Assembly (NCBI GenBank): GCA_024138015.1 | Contig: JAMXBB010000010.1 | Span: forward strand, 76,071,541 to 76,135,540 | Origin: Lumnitzera littorea | Lineage: Eukaryota; Streptophyta; Magnoliopsida; Myrtales; Combretaceae | DNA length: 64,000 nucleotides | Reading direction: 5' to 3' | Shown here: positions 1 to 9,991 of the stretch, piece by piece | How positions within the stretch are numbered: the stretch's first letter is position 1 | How the letters are laid out: each line of letters starts with the position of its first letter | Position numbers and translations under genes: made by a program | The notes under the pieces: model-generated | Databases searched by the model: none | Told to the model about the DNA's origin: nothing | What the model saw: only the letters and a program-made list of their open reading frames with translations

Positions 1-515
1 ACTCAACTCGATACGATTCAACTTTACTCGACACTTTATATATATATATTTTCTTTTCTCTTTTAATTTTCGTTTTTTTAATATTTTAATTTTTCTTATT
101 TTTTGTTTATTTATTTTTTAACCAAGCTCAATAAAAATATTAAAATAAAATGGTGAAAATAAGGTATCTACAAAGTGGAAAGAGCCAAAGTGTAGGATGT
201 ATATTTCATTTTTTAATGCAAAAGATCTATGTAATGATGATGTTATTTATAATTTTATAATGTCAATAGATTATAGATTTTATAATCTAAGTGATTTATG
301 ATCATTGAAACCAATGAAATCATGCTATTACTTATGGTTCTAGAATGTTAATCAATTATAGATTTATGCATCATTTTCCTAAGGTCCTACAATAAATTTG
401 GTGTTATTTATGGTTTTGCATTATATTTTTGTTGGTAGTAAGGTGGTTGTCTATGCAACTTATGCAGCTAATACTAGTACAATATAGATGGTGCATGAAT
501 ATATGTATAGTGATG
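1..515. other. AT-rich intergenic sequence, no gene seen
   Basis: This stretch contains a (TA)n run near 37-49 and T-rich tracts. I see no coding region, RNA gene or clear element boundary. It may be the upstream part of the LTR-like repeat that follows. Confidence 0.5.
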
Positions 516-890
516 GTATGCTATTGTTTAGGTATGTGTTTGTTTGTAGTTGGTAACGTATATGGGTTGAGAGCATATACCTTATAATACCTTAAGGCTT
601 GAGGCAATACGATAACCTAGGTTCGAAGCCTCCCCAAATTTAGGACATCAAATAACGTTATCCTTTTTAGTTCAAATTTTATGGTAAAGTTAAAAAAGTT
701 AGATGAAGTATTTTAGTAAAATCAATTTCTCAAAATAAGTTATATAAAAAGATTAATTTGAGAAAAGCGTCAATTTATCAATAAAGTCGATAGTTATTGA
801 AAACATGAAATTTAAGCTTTTAGATATAACAAGATATTAGAGATAAATTATTTAACTTATAAAAATAGTAAATGAAGTTGAATTATATAT
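516..890. repeat. 375-bp perfect direct repeat, copy 1
   Basis: Read base by base, this segment is identical to 1649-2023 (offset 1133). Similarity drops abruptly at 891 and 2024, where the copies continue as related but clearly diverged sequence. It contains a tRNA-like block with a B-box match (GGTTCGAAGCC, 620-630). It is the first part of an LTR-like unit that is duplicated in tandem across the N at 1648. Confidence 0.9.
561..630 (+). other. tRNA-like (SINE-type) A/B-box block, copy 1
   Basis: GGGTTGAGAGC at about 564-574 resembles the 3' part of a tRNA A box region, and GGTTCGAAGCC at 620-630 is a perfect B box. The spacing is about 55 bases, compatible with an internal Pol III promoter of a tRNA-derived SINE. 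There is no acceptor-stem pairing, so this is not a tRNA gene. The identical copy lies at 1694-1763. Confidence 0.45.
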
Positions 891-1647
891 CATATACTTG
901 TATTTACATAGAATAATAAATTATAAAAAATAAGGTAAATTAATACATTAAAAGACAAATGGGTGAGTTACCAAATGATGTGATAGCATGGGAATTAAAG
1001 GAAAAGCATGAGTCGTCACTTAGATAAAGTAAAATGCCACCTTAAGCTTAGAATTTTCAAGGAATTGGCATCTATATGCCACGTGTTGCTATTTTATCCT
1101 AACGAAACCAAACCTAGCTCTATAAATAGGTCACCTATACTTCAATAACAACATTTTAGAAAATTGAAAACATAAGAAAATTGCTTAAGAAAAATTAAGA
1201 AACAACTAGAAAAATAAAAGAAAAAACAAAGCAAAAAATTGGGGAGGAGTTGGTTACGTGTGGTTCACAAACCAAACCACAACTTAACATTGAGCCACTT
1301 TGAAGTTTGAAGGTCCTCTATGCAAAGAGGCATTCTAATGATGTTGGGTGGCCTAAGGTCGAGGTTTAGGTGAACCAAAATTTTGTCTACATCTTATTTA
1401 ATTTTCTAAAAATATTACATGTTATTAATTAATTATGAAAAATTGTTTCTTAGGATTATTTTAGGTGTAGATTAATAATTTTATTTTAATTAAATAATTG
1501 GTGAAAATATAGGGTGTTTAAGAAATTACCTTGTTTGGGTAAAAATTAAATTAAATTTTAGAAATATTAGGTGATATTGTTTTAAGCTCAATTTTTGTAA
1601 ATAATACACTTAATATATATATTTAGTTATGGTAATAAGAATTTTTG
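891..1647 (+). repeat. LTR-like segment, copy 1 (diverged part)
   Basis: Colinear with 2024-2800 but with many substitutions and indels. Shared landmarks are a stretch ending ACACGAGTCATCAC or similar, a CTATAAATAG TATA box, and a 3' block around ATATAGGGTGTTTAAG. The order (TATA box, leader, A-rich tail) resembles a U3-R-U5 arrangement. No coding potential is seen. The family is not identified. Confidence 0.5.
1121..1129 (+). promoter_or_regulatory. TATA box in LTR-like copy 1
   Basis: TATAAATAG followed by a leader-like, stop-rich sequence. The same box occurs at the equivalent place in copy 2 (2292-2300), which supports a retroelement promoter rather than a chance match. Confidence 0.5.
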
Positions 1648-1648
1648 N
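1648..1648. other. Assembly ambiguity (single N)
   Basis: This is the only non-ACGT base in the window. The base after it starts the exact second copy of the 375-bp repeat, so the N probably marks a contig join or collapsed repeat. Confidence 0.95.
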
Positions 1649-2023
1649 GTATGCTATTGTTTAGGTATGTGTTTGTTTGTAGTTGGTAACGTATATGGGT
1701 TGAGAGCATATACCTTATAATACCTTAAGGCTTGAGGCAATACGATAACCTAGGTTCGAAGCCTCCCCAAATTTAGGACATCAAATAACGTTATCCTTTT
1801 TAGTTCAAATTTTATGGTAAAGTTAAAAAAGTTAGATGAAGTATTTTAGTAAAATCAATTTCTCAAAATAAGTTATATAAAAAGATTAATTTGAGAAAAG
1901 CGTCAATTTATCAATAAAGTCGATAGTTATTGAAAACATGAAATTTAAGCTTTTAGATATAACAAGATATTAGAGATAAATTATTTAACTTATAAAAATA
2001 GTAAATGAAGTTGAATTATATAT
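1649..2023. repeat. 375-bp perfect direct repeat, copy 2
   Basis: Identical to 516-890 and starts immediately after the N. It carries the same tRNA-like block (B box at 1753-1763). The sequence after 2023 matches 891 onward only in a diverged form. Confidence 0.9.
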
Positions 2024-2800
2024 AATATATATTATACATTATATGTACTAAATATGCATATCTATTAATATAAAATTATCAAATATAGGAAAATAATACA
2101 AAATTAGGTGAAAATTATTCAAAAATAGGTTAATGAGTCATCAAACCTATATGGTAGCATAGTATAAGTTGGAAAACACGAGTCATCACAAGATAAACAT
2201 GAACTTGACACATAGCACCTAGTAAAGACTTAGGACAATAAGAGAATGGCACGCAGCATTTATTTTTTTGACATACAAAAATTTTAAAACCTATAAATAG
2301 GATCCCAAACCTCATTTACAATGTTTTAGGAATCAGGAAATATAATAACATGATTTTAGAAAATTAGAATAAAATAAAATAAAATAGAACAAAAAAATAA
2401 GGGCAAATTCAGTTTAGGGTAGTTCAATAGGATATCAACAACATCAAGTGAAGCGGCTTGGTGGTTTGAAGGTTGCTTATGAGGGAGGTGTTTTTGACAA
2501 GGAGTGGCGATCGGGTCAAGCGCATCCATTTTTGATCCGTATGTTCTTTTATTTTCTAAAAATATCAAATTTACTTAGAAAAATCTAGAAAAATGTTTTT
2601 TGAGGTTATTTTATGCATAGATTAATGTAGTAATTTTATTTTAATTAAATAGTTAGTGAAAATATAGGGTGTTTAAGGAATTGCTCTGTTTGGGTAAAAA
2701 TTAAATTAAATTTTAGAAATATTAGATGATATTGTTTCAAGCTAAATTTTTGTACATAATACACTTAATATATATATATATATATATTTAATTTTGGTGA
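2024..2800 (+). repeat. LTR-like segment, copy 2 (diverged part)
   Basis: Diverged counterpart of 891-1647 with the same internal landmarks and a TATA box (TATAAATAG, 2292-2300). It ends near a (TA)n run at about 2766-2788. Short ORFs on the minus strand here lack any recognisable domain. Confidence 0.5.
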
Positions 2801-5459
2801 CAAGAATTTTTGAAAATAAACATGTTTACTATTTTTTATAGTTGTTTTGGATAAAACAACCAATTTTACTAAATTGTTGAAATAATTGGTTTTTAAGTAA
2901 ATTAATGAATAAGTCCTACATGTTTGGACTTTTGAAAGTTTATAAGGATATTTTAAACACTTAGTTTTTATCTCACACATAAATTTGCTTATTTTCCCTA
3001 ATTTGCCATAATTTCGAGCAAAAATTGCTATTTTGGTAAAAATAGATAATAGGTAGTTTAGTACAATTGATGATTAATAATTAAACTATATATTATTTTG
3101 AGTCTATATGATTTTTTGTGAAATTAATCGGGCTCACACACTATTTATTATGTATTTTCCTATTATAAGCTTATGTATCAACTTAATATGTAAAATAGTA
3201 AATAGTAGTATTATGATAATTGATAAGATAATGAAAGATTATTATTTTAGGTGTAAAATAGATGTTCATTGAGTTTGGAAAGTGTGGTCTTTACGATTTT
3301 TAGTTTAGAACTAAAGCTTATTCGAGTCAATTACGAAGTTAAGATGATGTACGACTAAATCGATAGCAATAAAGGGTATTTTCAAGCTTATTACCATATT
3401 GATCTGTCTTATTTCTTTAGATATTCTAATAGTACTTAAAATAACAAGCGTGGCGATATAAAGTTTACTAAAATCGAATAAGGAATAAATAAGATATAAT
3501 CAAATGAAGTTTAAAAACCTGCTAATGAAAGCTCATACGAGTTTATGTTTGAACCATAGTTGACTTGGAGGCTATGTTTATATTTTCCTAGGTATGATAA
3601 GTAAGGAAAGACCACGTCGCGAAGTTTAGGATTTTGCACTGCTATTAAGGAAAAATAAGTGGATCTAACCTATAGTTAGAGTAGATATATTTCTACTCAT
3701 AACACTATATGTTGTTTGATGTTATGCTGATTGAATATAGCTATATCTTACGAATGGTTGTACTAACTTGAAAAGTTGAGTGATTGTTAACCTAATTTTC
3801 TAAGTATTTACTTAAGTGAACCTTAAGTGAGATATTAAATTTTTAATAAAGAGAGACCAAAAACTAGACTCAGATAACTAGGTTAAATAAAACTTAAAGA
3901 TTAGTTGTGCTGAATGATATACTTGAGTTGTTATCATATAACATGGCATAGCATAAAAAGGGGCCTATGGGTTATAATTTTCAAAATGAAGCTTTTAAGT
4001 GATCAAGAAAAACCATGGCTTTATGAACTTAATTTTGGAAGTATATAGATTCTCATTGCCCAAGTAACCTGACTACTTTAGACTACATTGTGTAGTTTAA
4101 TTTAGTAGACTACATCGTGTAGTCTAATTTGGTAAAACAAAGTTAGGAGTCATACTCCTAGGTAGCTCTTTGTTACCTCTAGGCATAACTTAACTACTCT
4201 TTGTAGTCAAATTTAGTAAATGCAATGTTAAGGGTCTTATTACCAAGCAACTTCTTATTACCTCTAGGTTTTTGGATGTTATGTCCAGATGTTCAGGTAT
4301 GTCAACTAACCAAATAAGTATATTAAAAGGGCATAGGATATTAATATCGATGCATGTCATGCGCATAAGTATAGCATGCTATGTTACTAGCAATAAATGC
4401 TTGATTGAGCTGATGTATGTGTGAAGTTGAACCTGCTAGTTATGATTAAAATGTTTGAGTTGTGATATTATCAATATTGTATTGTTTATTATTTACTCTT
4501 ACTTAGCTTCAATAGTTAAAAGGATAAAATATTTTATCCTTAGGTTAGCAGGATCTTGAATGACCCAACACCAAGGGGGATGTATTTTGAAAGTGTTAGA
4601 CAGAGTTAGGAACTTTTGGGATGAAACTTGTACTAAGTCAAAAGTCTTACTATTTTGAAGATGGAGAAAAAAAAAAAAAAGAATGGTCCATATTTTGATG
4701 TAAGTATTAAGCTACGCATATAAGTTGTAACTAAATATCTAGCTGAACTCTGTTGTAGCATCCTCATTCTTCCATAAATAAAGTTGTCTTCTGATGAATG
4801 AACAAGTTAAATTAAGTTTTTAACAGGTATTCCTATGTGATGGTGCATCTTGTGCTAAGCCGGGATGTGTTATGCCATGAGGGTATGTTGTTGTGAGAGT
4901 GTATCTATGTAGTGAGATTATGTTGTTGTGAGCAATGTTGTCTAATCTTAATTGGGAGGTAAACTTAGGAATAAGAACGAGTTAAAGATCAACAATGTCT
5001 AATCTAAGTGGAACTAAAATTGAATTACAGTCTATAAAAATATTAGAATGTAATTTATATTTATCTATAAAGTAATAAAATTATCTATATTATTAATATT
5101 TAAAAGTTGAGAGCATTTTATAATTTACTTTATGTTCTTATTATTTCTACATTTACTATTTTAGTAAATTAGTGTATTCTCTGGAAAAAGTAAAAGAAAG
5201 TAGTATTTTCTGACACAAAAAACCTGATTGATTTCTATAAGAACTAGTTAGATTGATCAAGTTAACCAAGTTGAATTAGGATCATTATTAATGAGGGTCA
5301 AAGGTGTGACTAAGACCAATTTTATAGCTAAGTCAAATTGAACTGGTTTGGACTGGCAAGTCAATTTGAATTTGATAACATTAGTAGTTAGAGTATGTAT
5401 ATGAAATAAGGTATATTATTATGAGTGTATGTGTATATACAATAGAGTGGGAGTTTGTT
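2801..5459. other. Repeat-derived AT-rich DNA without a gene
   Basis: I see no domain-bearing ORF. The layout (a long stop-rich segment with a late block near 4540-4640 and a poly(A) run at about 4666-4680) resembles the downstream part of a long LTR following the 2024-2800 segment. Two similar blocks containing GACTACATTGTGTAG and GACTACATCGTGTAG lie near 4080-4125. The element end is not identified. Confidence 0.35.
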
Positions 5460-6800
5460 TGTCATGGTTTGTAAGTTGAAGACAACAAAAGGTGCCTAAC
5501 TTAGGTTTACAATGAGTTCAGTGGCATTAACAGGGTGATTTGTACTTTGAAGGTGGGTTTTGTTTCTTGTAAGCAAACTAACCAAGAGCCAATGTTATCT
5601 CTCGTAATGATGGCCATGGTCTTCTCAAACCTATTGTATAATTGAGCCTCTTGAGTACATTTTTTTTTTTTTTAAGGTTGTGTTTGGGTAAGGGGTGTTG
5701 GTGGTACGATGGGGTGGGGTAGGTAGGGGGTGACAAAGCTAGATGGTAATTCTGATGATAAGGGTAAGATGGAACAATCCTAGGTAAAAGGGGAAGAAAT
5801 GGCAAGCTATCCATCCAAAATATGAGTAAAAATCAAAAGTTAAAGAATGGTCAAGCGCTACACGAGCACTTTAAAAGGGGTGAATCTTTCATCTCGTGAT
5901 AAGCGGTGTTAAAGTAAAAAGTTCCAACTTCATTGTACTACATAAATACTAAACAGTGTCCTTAATAAAATGGTAGTTCTTATTAGCAAGAAAAAAGGGT
6001 CCTGTGGAAAAGTTTAGAGAAGTAACCACTATATAAGAATTGTTGCAAGAAGCGTAATTGTATCGTAAGTCCTGACAGGCTCAAGAGGAAGAGCATCCAT
6101 CAAAGGGAGGACATCACTATAAGAGGGATAGTTGTGTTACAAGTTGGCTTGTAATAAAAATTTATCTATATCTTTATAAAATGAACCTCATTGAGTAGAT
6201 CCCTATTGGGCTGCTTAACAAGAGATGATCTAAAAGGACTAAGGAATAAGAGGATGCTATGGAAGCCTTAAGTCTTATTGAAGATAATCTTAGATTGAAG
6301 TTGGCCAGTGGTTGGAGGGGTCAGTGATTTGTTCGATGTAGGTAGCAGTAAGGTGCTGGCCTTATGATAGAGGTATTGTGAATTTATATGGGGGAGAATG
6401 TCAGGATCCATGAGTTAAAGGTAGTGAAGATGTTCAACTCAGGCTTGTAATGAACATAGTGGTACTAGATGTGTGGTTTGTTCTTAGGTTGGTATTTTTT
6501 GAAGATGAGTTTAGCCTTTCATGAGCAAACTAGTTAAGAGATAACGTTACTCTCCTAATGATGGTTATGATAGGTCAAAACCAATTGTATACTTAAGCCT
6601 CCCAAATATATGTGGGAGTGGTAACAAAGCTAGAAGGCAATTCAAATAAGAAGGATGGACTCAAAATAGTTATGAGTAAAACAACAAGAAAATGCTAACT
6701 TGCTACCTACAATACGAGTAAAAATAAGAAATTGAAAGGATAGTTGAGTATCACATGACTACAACAAAATACAGACATTAAAGTTCAACATTCATCATAA
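5460..6800 (+). mobile_element. Short LTR-flanked (TRIM-like) element
   Basis: Two direct repeats flank a roughly 450-bp core with no coding capacity. The left repeat (about 5460-5950) begins TGTCATGG and the right repeat (about 6399-6800) begins TGTCAGGATCC. Both share an ordered series of blocks, for example GAGCAAACTAGTTAAGAG against AAGCAAACTAACCAAGAG, then CTAATGATGG, then ACAAAGCTAGA. A purine-rich tract, GGGGGAGAA, lies directly before the right repeat, as expected for a polypurine tract and for plus-strand orientation. Similarity between the repeats is moderate, so the insertion is old. The outer ends and the target-site duplication are unclear. The size fits a terminal-repeat retrotransposon in miniature; a deleted larger element is the alternative. 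Confidence 0.5.
5670..5735 (+). repeat. G-rich tract in the left TRIM-like LTR
   Basis: A T-run is followed by several GGG/GGGG runs (GGGTAAGGGG, then ATGGGGTGGGGTAGG, then GGGGG). The equivalent place in the right LTR has only one short GGG run, so the tract expanded or mutated after insertion. It could form a G-quadruplex on the plus strand. Confidence 0.6.
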
Positions 6801-7273
6801 GGCCCGTATAATGGGTATCGGATGGAATTACTTTATGAGGGTGGGTAAATTGCAAGTGGGCAATGTGTATCTTTAAAACATAGATGATAAGGATGTCACC
6901 ATGCCACTCCGGTTTAAAACCTTTTTCCCAACTCATTTTCATAAATACATGTTAGAGGATCTACCAGAAAAAGAACTTGCAATCCCTTACCAATGTACAT
7001 GTTAGATAAAAATCAAGACTAGTTTATATATTTTTGAGAGAGAGAGAGAGAGAGCATGAAAGCTACAACATGCTTTAAATTAGAAATTTCTTCATAAGAT
7101 TGCTTTGATAGTTAATATAAGAATGATCTTTAAAAATATGCCACGACAATGGCCTTCACATCAATTGTTGTGCATAATTGAAGCATTTGCGAGGACGGAT
7201 ATGAGTAAGAAGGATCTGGAAAAATTAATTCCCAAATTATAGGAAGATTATTGCACCAAGGTGCTCCCTCGAT
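6801..7273. other. Intergenic sequence, no gene seen
   Basis: The only notable structure is a (GA)n microsatellite at about 7035-7054. No coding domain, RNA gene or element end is recognised. Confidence 0.5.
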
Positions 7274-7345
7274 GTTTGTTTTTTTTGGGGAGTGGGGTGG
7301 GGAGGGGGAGGGGTGGGTGGGTGTAGTTGGGGCGAAGGGGGTTGG
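7274..7345 (+). repeat. G-rich low-complexity tract
   Basis: A T-run is followed by dense runs of G (GGGGAGTGGGGTGGGG, then GGGGGAGGGGTGGGTGGG). Proline/serine-rich minus-strand ORFs across this region come from the simple sequence and are not genes. G-quadruplex formation is plausible. Confidence 0.7.
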
Positions 7346-7540
7346 GGATTGAATCGGTATGGGCAATTGGTGTATGTGATATGGAAAGGATTGCTCCACG
7401 TATATTGGAATCTGCATTTTGTATCGGAATATGCATAATTGCACCGCATCTATAACTTTGACTTCATATGAAATTGCCATATGCTACTTCACTCGATAAA
7501 GTCCCGACACGACAATGCTCAAGCTTTTTTTTAAATAAAG

Positions 7541-7805
7541 AGAAAGGCCCTTGCAAATGGAAGCCAACTTGGATCAAACGAACGTGAGAGCGAGCTGTCT
7601 AATCGCAGTTGATTGAGCAACAGCTTGTCAATCTTCTCTTCCAGTTTCTCATAATTATTACGGGCGCCTTTCGGAATAAGAACAGAAGAGCCCTCGCATA
7701 AACAAACAAGCCTACTAGGATCAAAGGAGCGTGATAGAAAGCTGACTATATCGCAGTTATGTTAGCAACAGTTGTCAACCTTCTCTTGCAGTAGTTTCTC
7801 ATTAT
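7541..7805 (-). pseudogene. Duplicated coding-like segment downstream of the PPR gene
   Basis: Two imperfect direct copies of about 100 bp lie at about 7560-7659 and 7705-7806. Read on the minus strand, both give similar peptides: a block starting E-K-L-x-E-K, then a part ending S-R-S-F-D-P-S. The downstream copy (7560-7670) is open and extends to a stop near 7535. The upstream copy has an in-frame stop and a frameshift. I do not recognise the protein. It could be a decayed exon of a neighbouring gene, or 3'-UTR sequence of the PPR gene that happens to be open. The PPR stop lies about 90 bases upstream in transcription order. Confidence 0.4.
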
Positions 7806-7893
7806 TAGATGTCCTCAATGATATACGGCAATCTTTAATTGCTTCCAAATGATTACCAGGAAAAAGCTCATGGAGAAATGAGAGCTTAAATGG

Positions 7894-9951
7894 TCACCAG
7901 TAATCTGCACATGAGCAACTGCCACCAATGAAACGGTGAAACCGATTGGTGTCCCTGACAATGATCTCACGTTGAGTGATTTTAGATATCAGCTTTGCAG
8001 CGATATGGCAATCCCCACAAATGCGAAGGTTTTTAGTTATTCTGATAGCTGTCCCTGGCTCAGTATTTAGCAGGGCAAATACAATCGCCAACTTCTCACT
8101 GTGAACTGCTAGATGCCCTTCCTTGTCTTCGTCCTCCACATCATGAAGAGTAGAATCCGTTTCAGGTACATAACCGGCCTCTCTCATCTTTCCTACTAGA
8201 ACATCCAATTCTCCATGTATCCTTTTCGACTGTGGATGAGACTGATCACCAGCAAGAAAGGTGTGGACTCTACCATCAAGCTCAAAATTACTAACACCGG
8301 GTGTTTTCTTGATTCCTTTACTCTTCATGATAGATCTAACAGCTGCTACCTCTTGCCATTTCCCAGCCTTTGCATAAATATTGGATAACAGAACATAATA
8401 GCCTGCTTGCTCTGGAACCAATTGATAAAGATGATCAGCAGCCTTAATCCCGATATCCATGTTAGAGTGAACCCGACAAGAACCCAAGAGGGCTCCCCAA
8501 ACCCTTTCGTTAGGATCCATGGGCATCTTTTTTATGAAACCATAGGCCTCATCAACTTTCCCTGACCGTCCTAATAAATCCACCATACAAGCAAAGTGCT
8601 CTATTCGTGGTTCTATGCCATATGCCTCGATCATTAAATCGAAGAGATGCCGCCCCTCATCCAACAGACCCGAATGGCTGCAGGCAGAGAGAACTGAAAC
8701 AAAGGCAATTGAATCTGGAGCAAGACCTGAACTTTGCATCTTTGAGAAGAGGGCAACTGCATCATGACCAAGGCCGCTTACACCATATGCAGAGATCATT
8801 GAAGTCCATGAGATGATGTCGGGAGACTTTAAGTTGTTGAACACCTTCCTTGCCTCGAGCAAGCAACCGCATCTTGCATACATGTCAATCAGAGCATTCT
8901 CCACACGCAAGTTTGGACTGATTTTCTTTCTCTCCACACACTTGTGAATTCTCCTTCCTAGAGATAAAGCAGAAACATCCCCACAAGCTGGCAGAACACT
9001 GGCAATAGTTATCGAGTCAGGATTGATTCCTTGGGCTTCCATCTGTAAAAACAGATCAACCGCCTTAGCAGACATTGAATTATTCGCATATATTGCAATC
9101 ATCACGTTCCATGAAACAAGATTCTTTTTACCCAAGCTTGCAAACATTTTCTCGACATATAAAACATCGTCCATGGACGTATTTGTCACAGCAGGCAAGA
9201 GGCTAGCCATTGTACCCGCATCGTGTTTTATCTTTAACAATTCCATTTCCTTACAAACTCCTAAAGCATCATCAAACCGACCGCTTTGTGCATACCCGGC
9301 AACCATTGAATTCCACGAAACAACATCCTTATGACTCATTTCATCAAGAGCACAACGAGCTTCCACTAAATATCCACATTTCCCATACATGGCGATGAGA
9401 CCATTCCCAACAAATAAATTCGAACCTTGACCAACTTTCACCACAGAGGCATGAACCTGCACACCAACTGACAAATTGACCGAACCGGAACACGCTTTCA
9501 GAATGCACGGGTATGTGTAATGATCGGGATTGAATCCATCCCTCAACATACTGATATAAACAGCAATAGCATCATCATACCAACAGTTATTCATATAGCT
9601 TCTAATCATAACATTATAAAAAATCACATTCCGATTACTCTCAGGAATTTCATCAAACAAATGGCGGGTGATTTCAGGTTCGCCCCAAGCAGCATAGGCA
9701 CGCATCAGTTTGATGGCTAGAGATGGGTTAGAGTCTAGTGGGTGGTTAGTAATGATCTTTAGGTGGAGTTTTCTTAGAGTTTTGATATCTGGGTACTGGT
9801 CCAGTATCTTGCCACACAGGTCTCCAGGGAAAGTTGTGCCTTTTAAAGGAAGTGCAGATTGTGAGACAGGTGAAATCAGGTTTCTTAGGTGTTTGGTAGT
9901 TGAGAAAGCGCGCGAAACAGAAAGAATAGTTTTCATGAAATTTTGTTGCAC
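7894..9951 (-). CDS. Pentatricopeptide repeat protein, PLS class with C-terminal DYW domain
   Basis: An intact intronless ORF of 685 residues. The N-terminus is basic and Ser/Thr-rich (R-A-F-S-T-T-K-H around residue 14-21), consistent with mitochondrial or plastid import. Residues about 50-500 are tandem P, L and S type PPR motifs, with typical phrases such as V-V-S-W-N and L-I-D-M-Y-A-R-C-G. An E region follows (Y-Y-V-L-L-S-N-I-Y-A), then a DYW domain. The deaminase-like zinc ligands are present: HSE at 617-619, CGDCH at 645-649, H672 and the CSC pair at 679-681. The protein ends in DYW. Such proteins bind organellar transcripts and typically carry out C-to-U editing. From memory it resembles Arabidopsis At3g49142, which is not verified. 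A second Met at residue 6 is an alternative start. Confidence 0.95.
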   Translation of the reverse strand: MQQNFMKTILSVSRAFSTTKHLRNLISPVSQSALPLKGTTFPGDLCGKILDQYPDIKTLRKLHLKIITNHPLDSNPSLAIKLMRAYAAWGEPEITRHLFDEIPESNRNVIFYNVMIRSYMNNCWYDDAIAVYISMLRDGFNPDHYTYPCILKACSGSVNLSVGVQVHASVVKVGQGSNLFVGNGLIAMYGKCGYLVEARCALDEMSHKDVVSWNSMVAGYAQSGRFDDALGVCKEMELLKIKHDAGTMASLLPAVTNTSMDDVLYVEKMFASLGKKNLVSWNVMIAIYANNSMSAKAVDLFLQMEAQGINPDSITIASVLPACGDVSALSLGRRIHKCVERKKISPNLRVENALIDMYARCGCLLEARKVFNNLKSPDIISWTSMISAYGVSGLGHDAVALFSKMQSSGLAPDSIAFVSVLSACSHSGLLDEGRHLFDLMIEAYGIEPRIEHFACMVDLLGRSGKVDEAYGFIKKMPMDPNERVWGALLGSCRVHSNMDIGIKAADHLYQLVPEQAGYYVLLSNIYAKAGKWQEVAAVRSIMKSKGIKKTPGVSNFELDGRVHTFLAGDQSHPQSKRIHGELDVLVGKMREAGYVPETDSTLHDVEDEDKEGHLAVHSEKLAIVFALLNTEPGTAIRITKNLRICGDCHIAAKLISKITQREIIVRDTNRFHRFIGGSCSCADYW

Positions 9952-9991
9952 AAAAGAAAAAATTGCGATACATACTCAAGTGTCCTCATAA

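Noticed and set aside
7130..7480. Proline/serine-rich minus-strand ORFs over the G-rich tract
   Set aside because: The composition follows directly from the simple sequence on the other strand. Several overlapping frames give the same kind of peptide, and no domain is seen.
8607..9991. Plus-strand ORFs inside the PPR gene
   Set aside because: They are antisense shadows of a long, clearly coding minus-strand gene.
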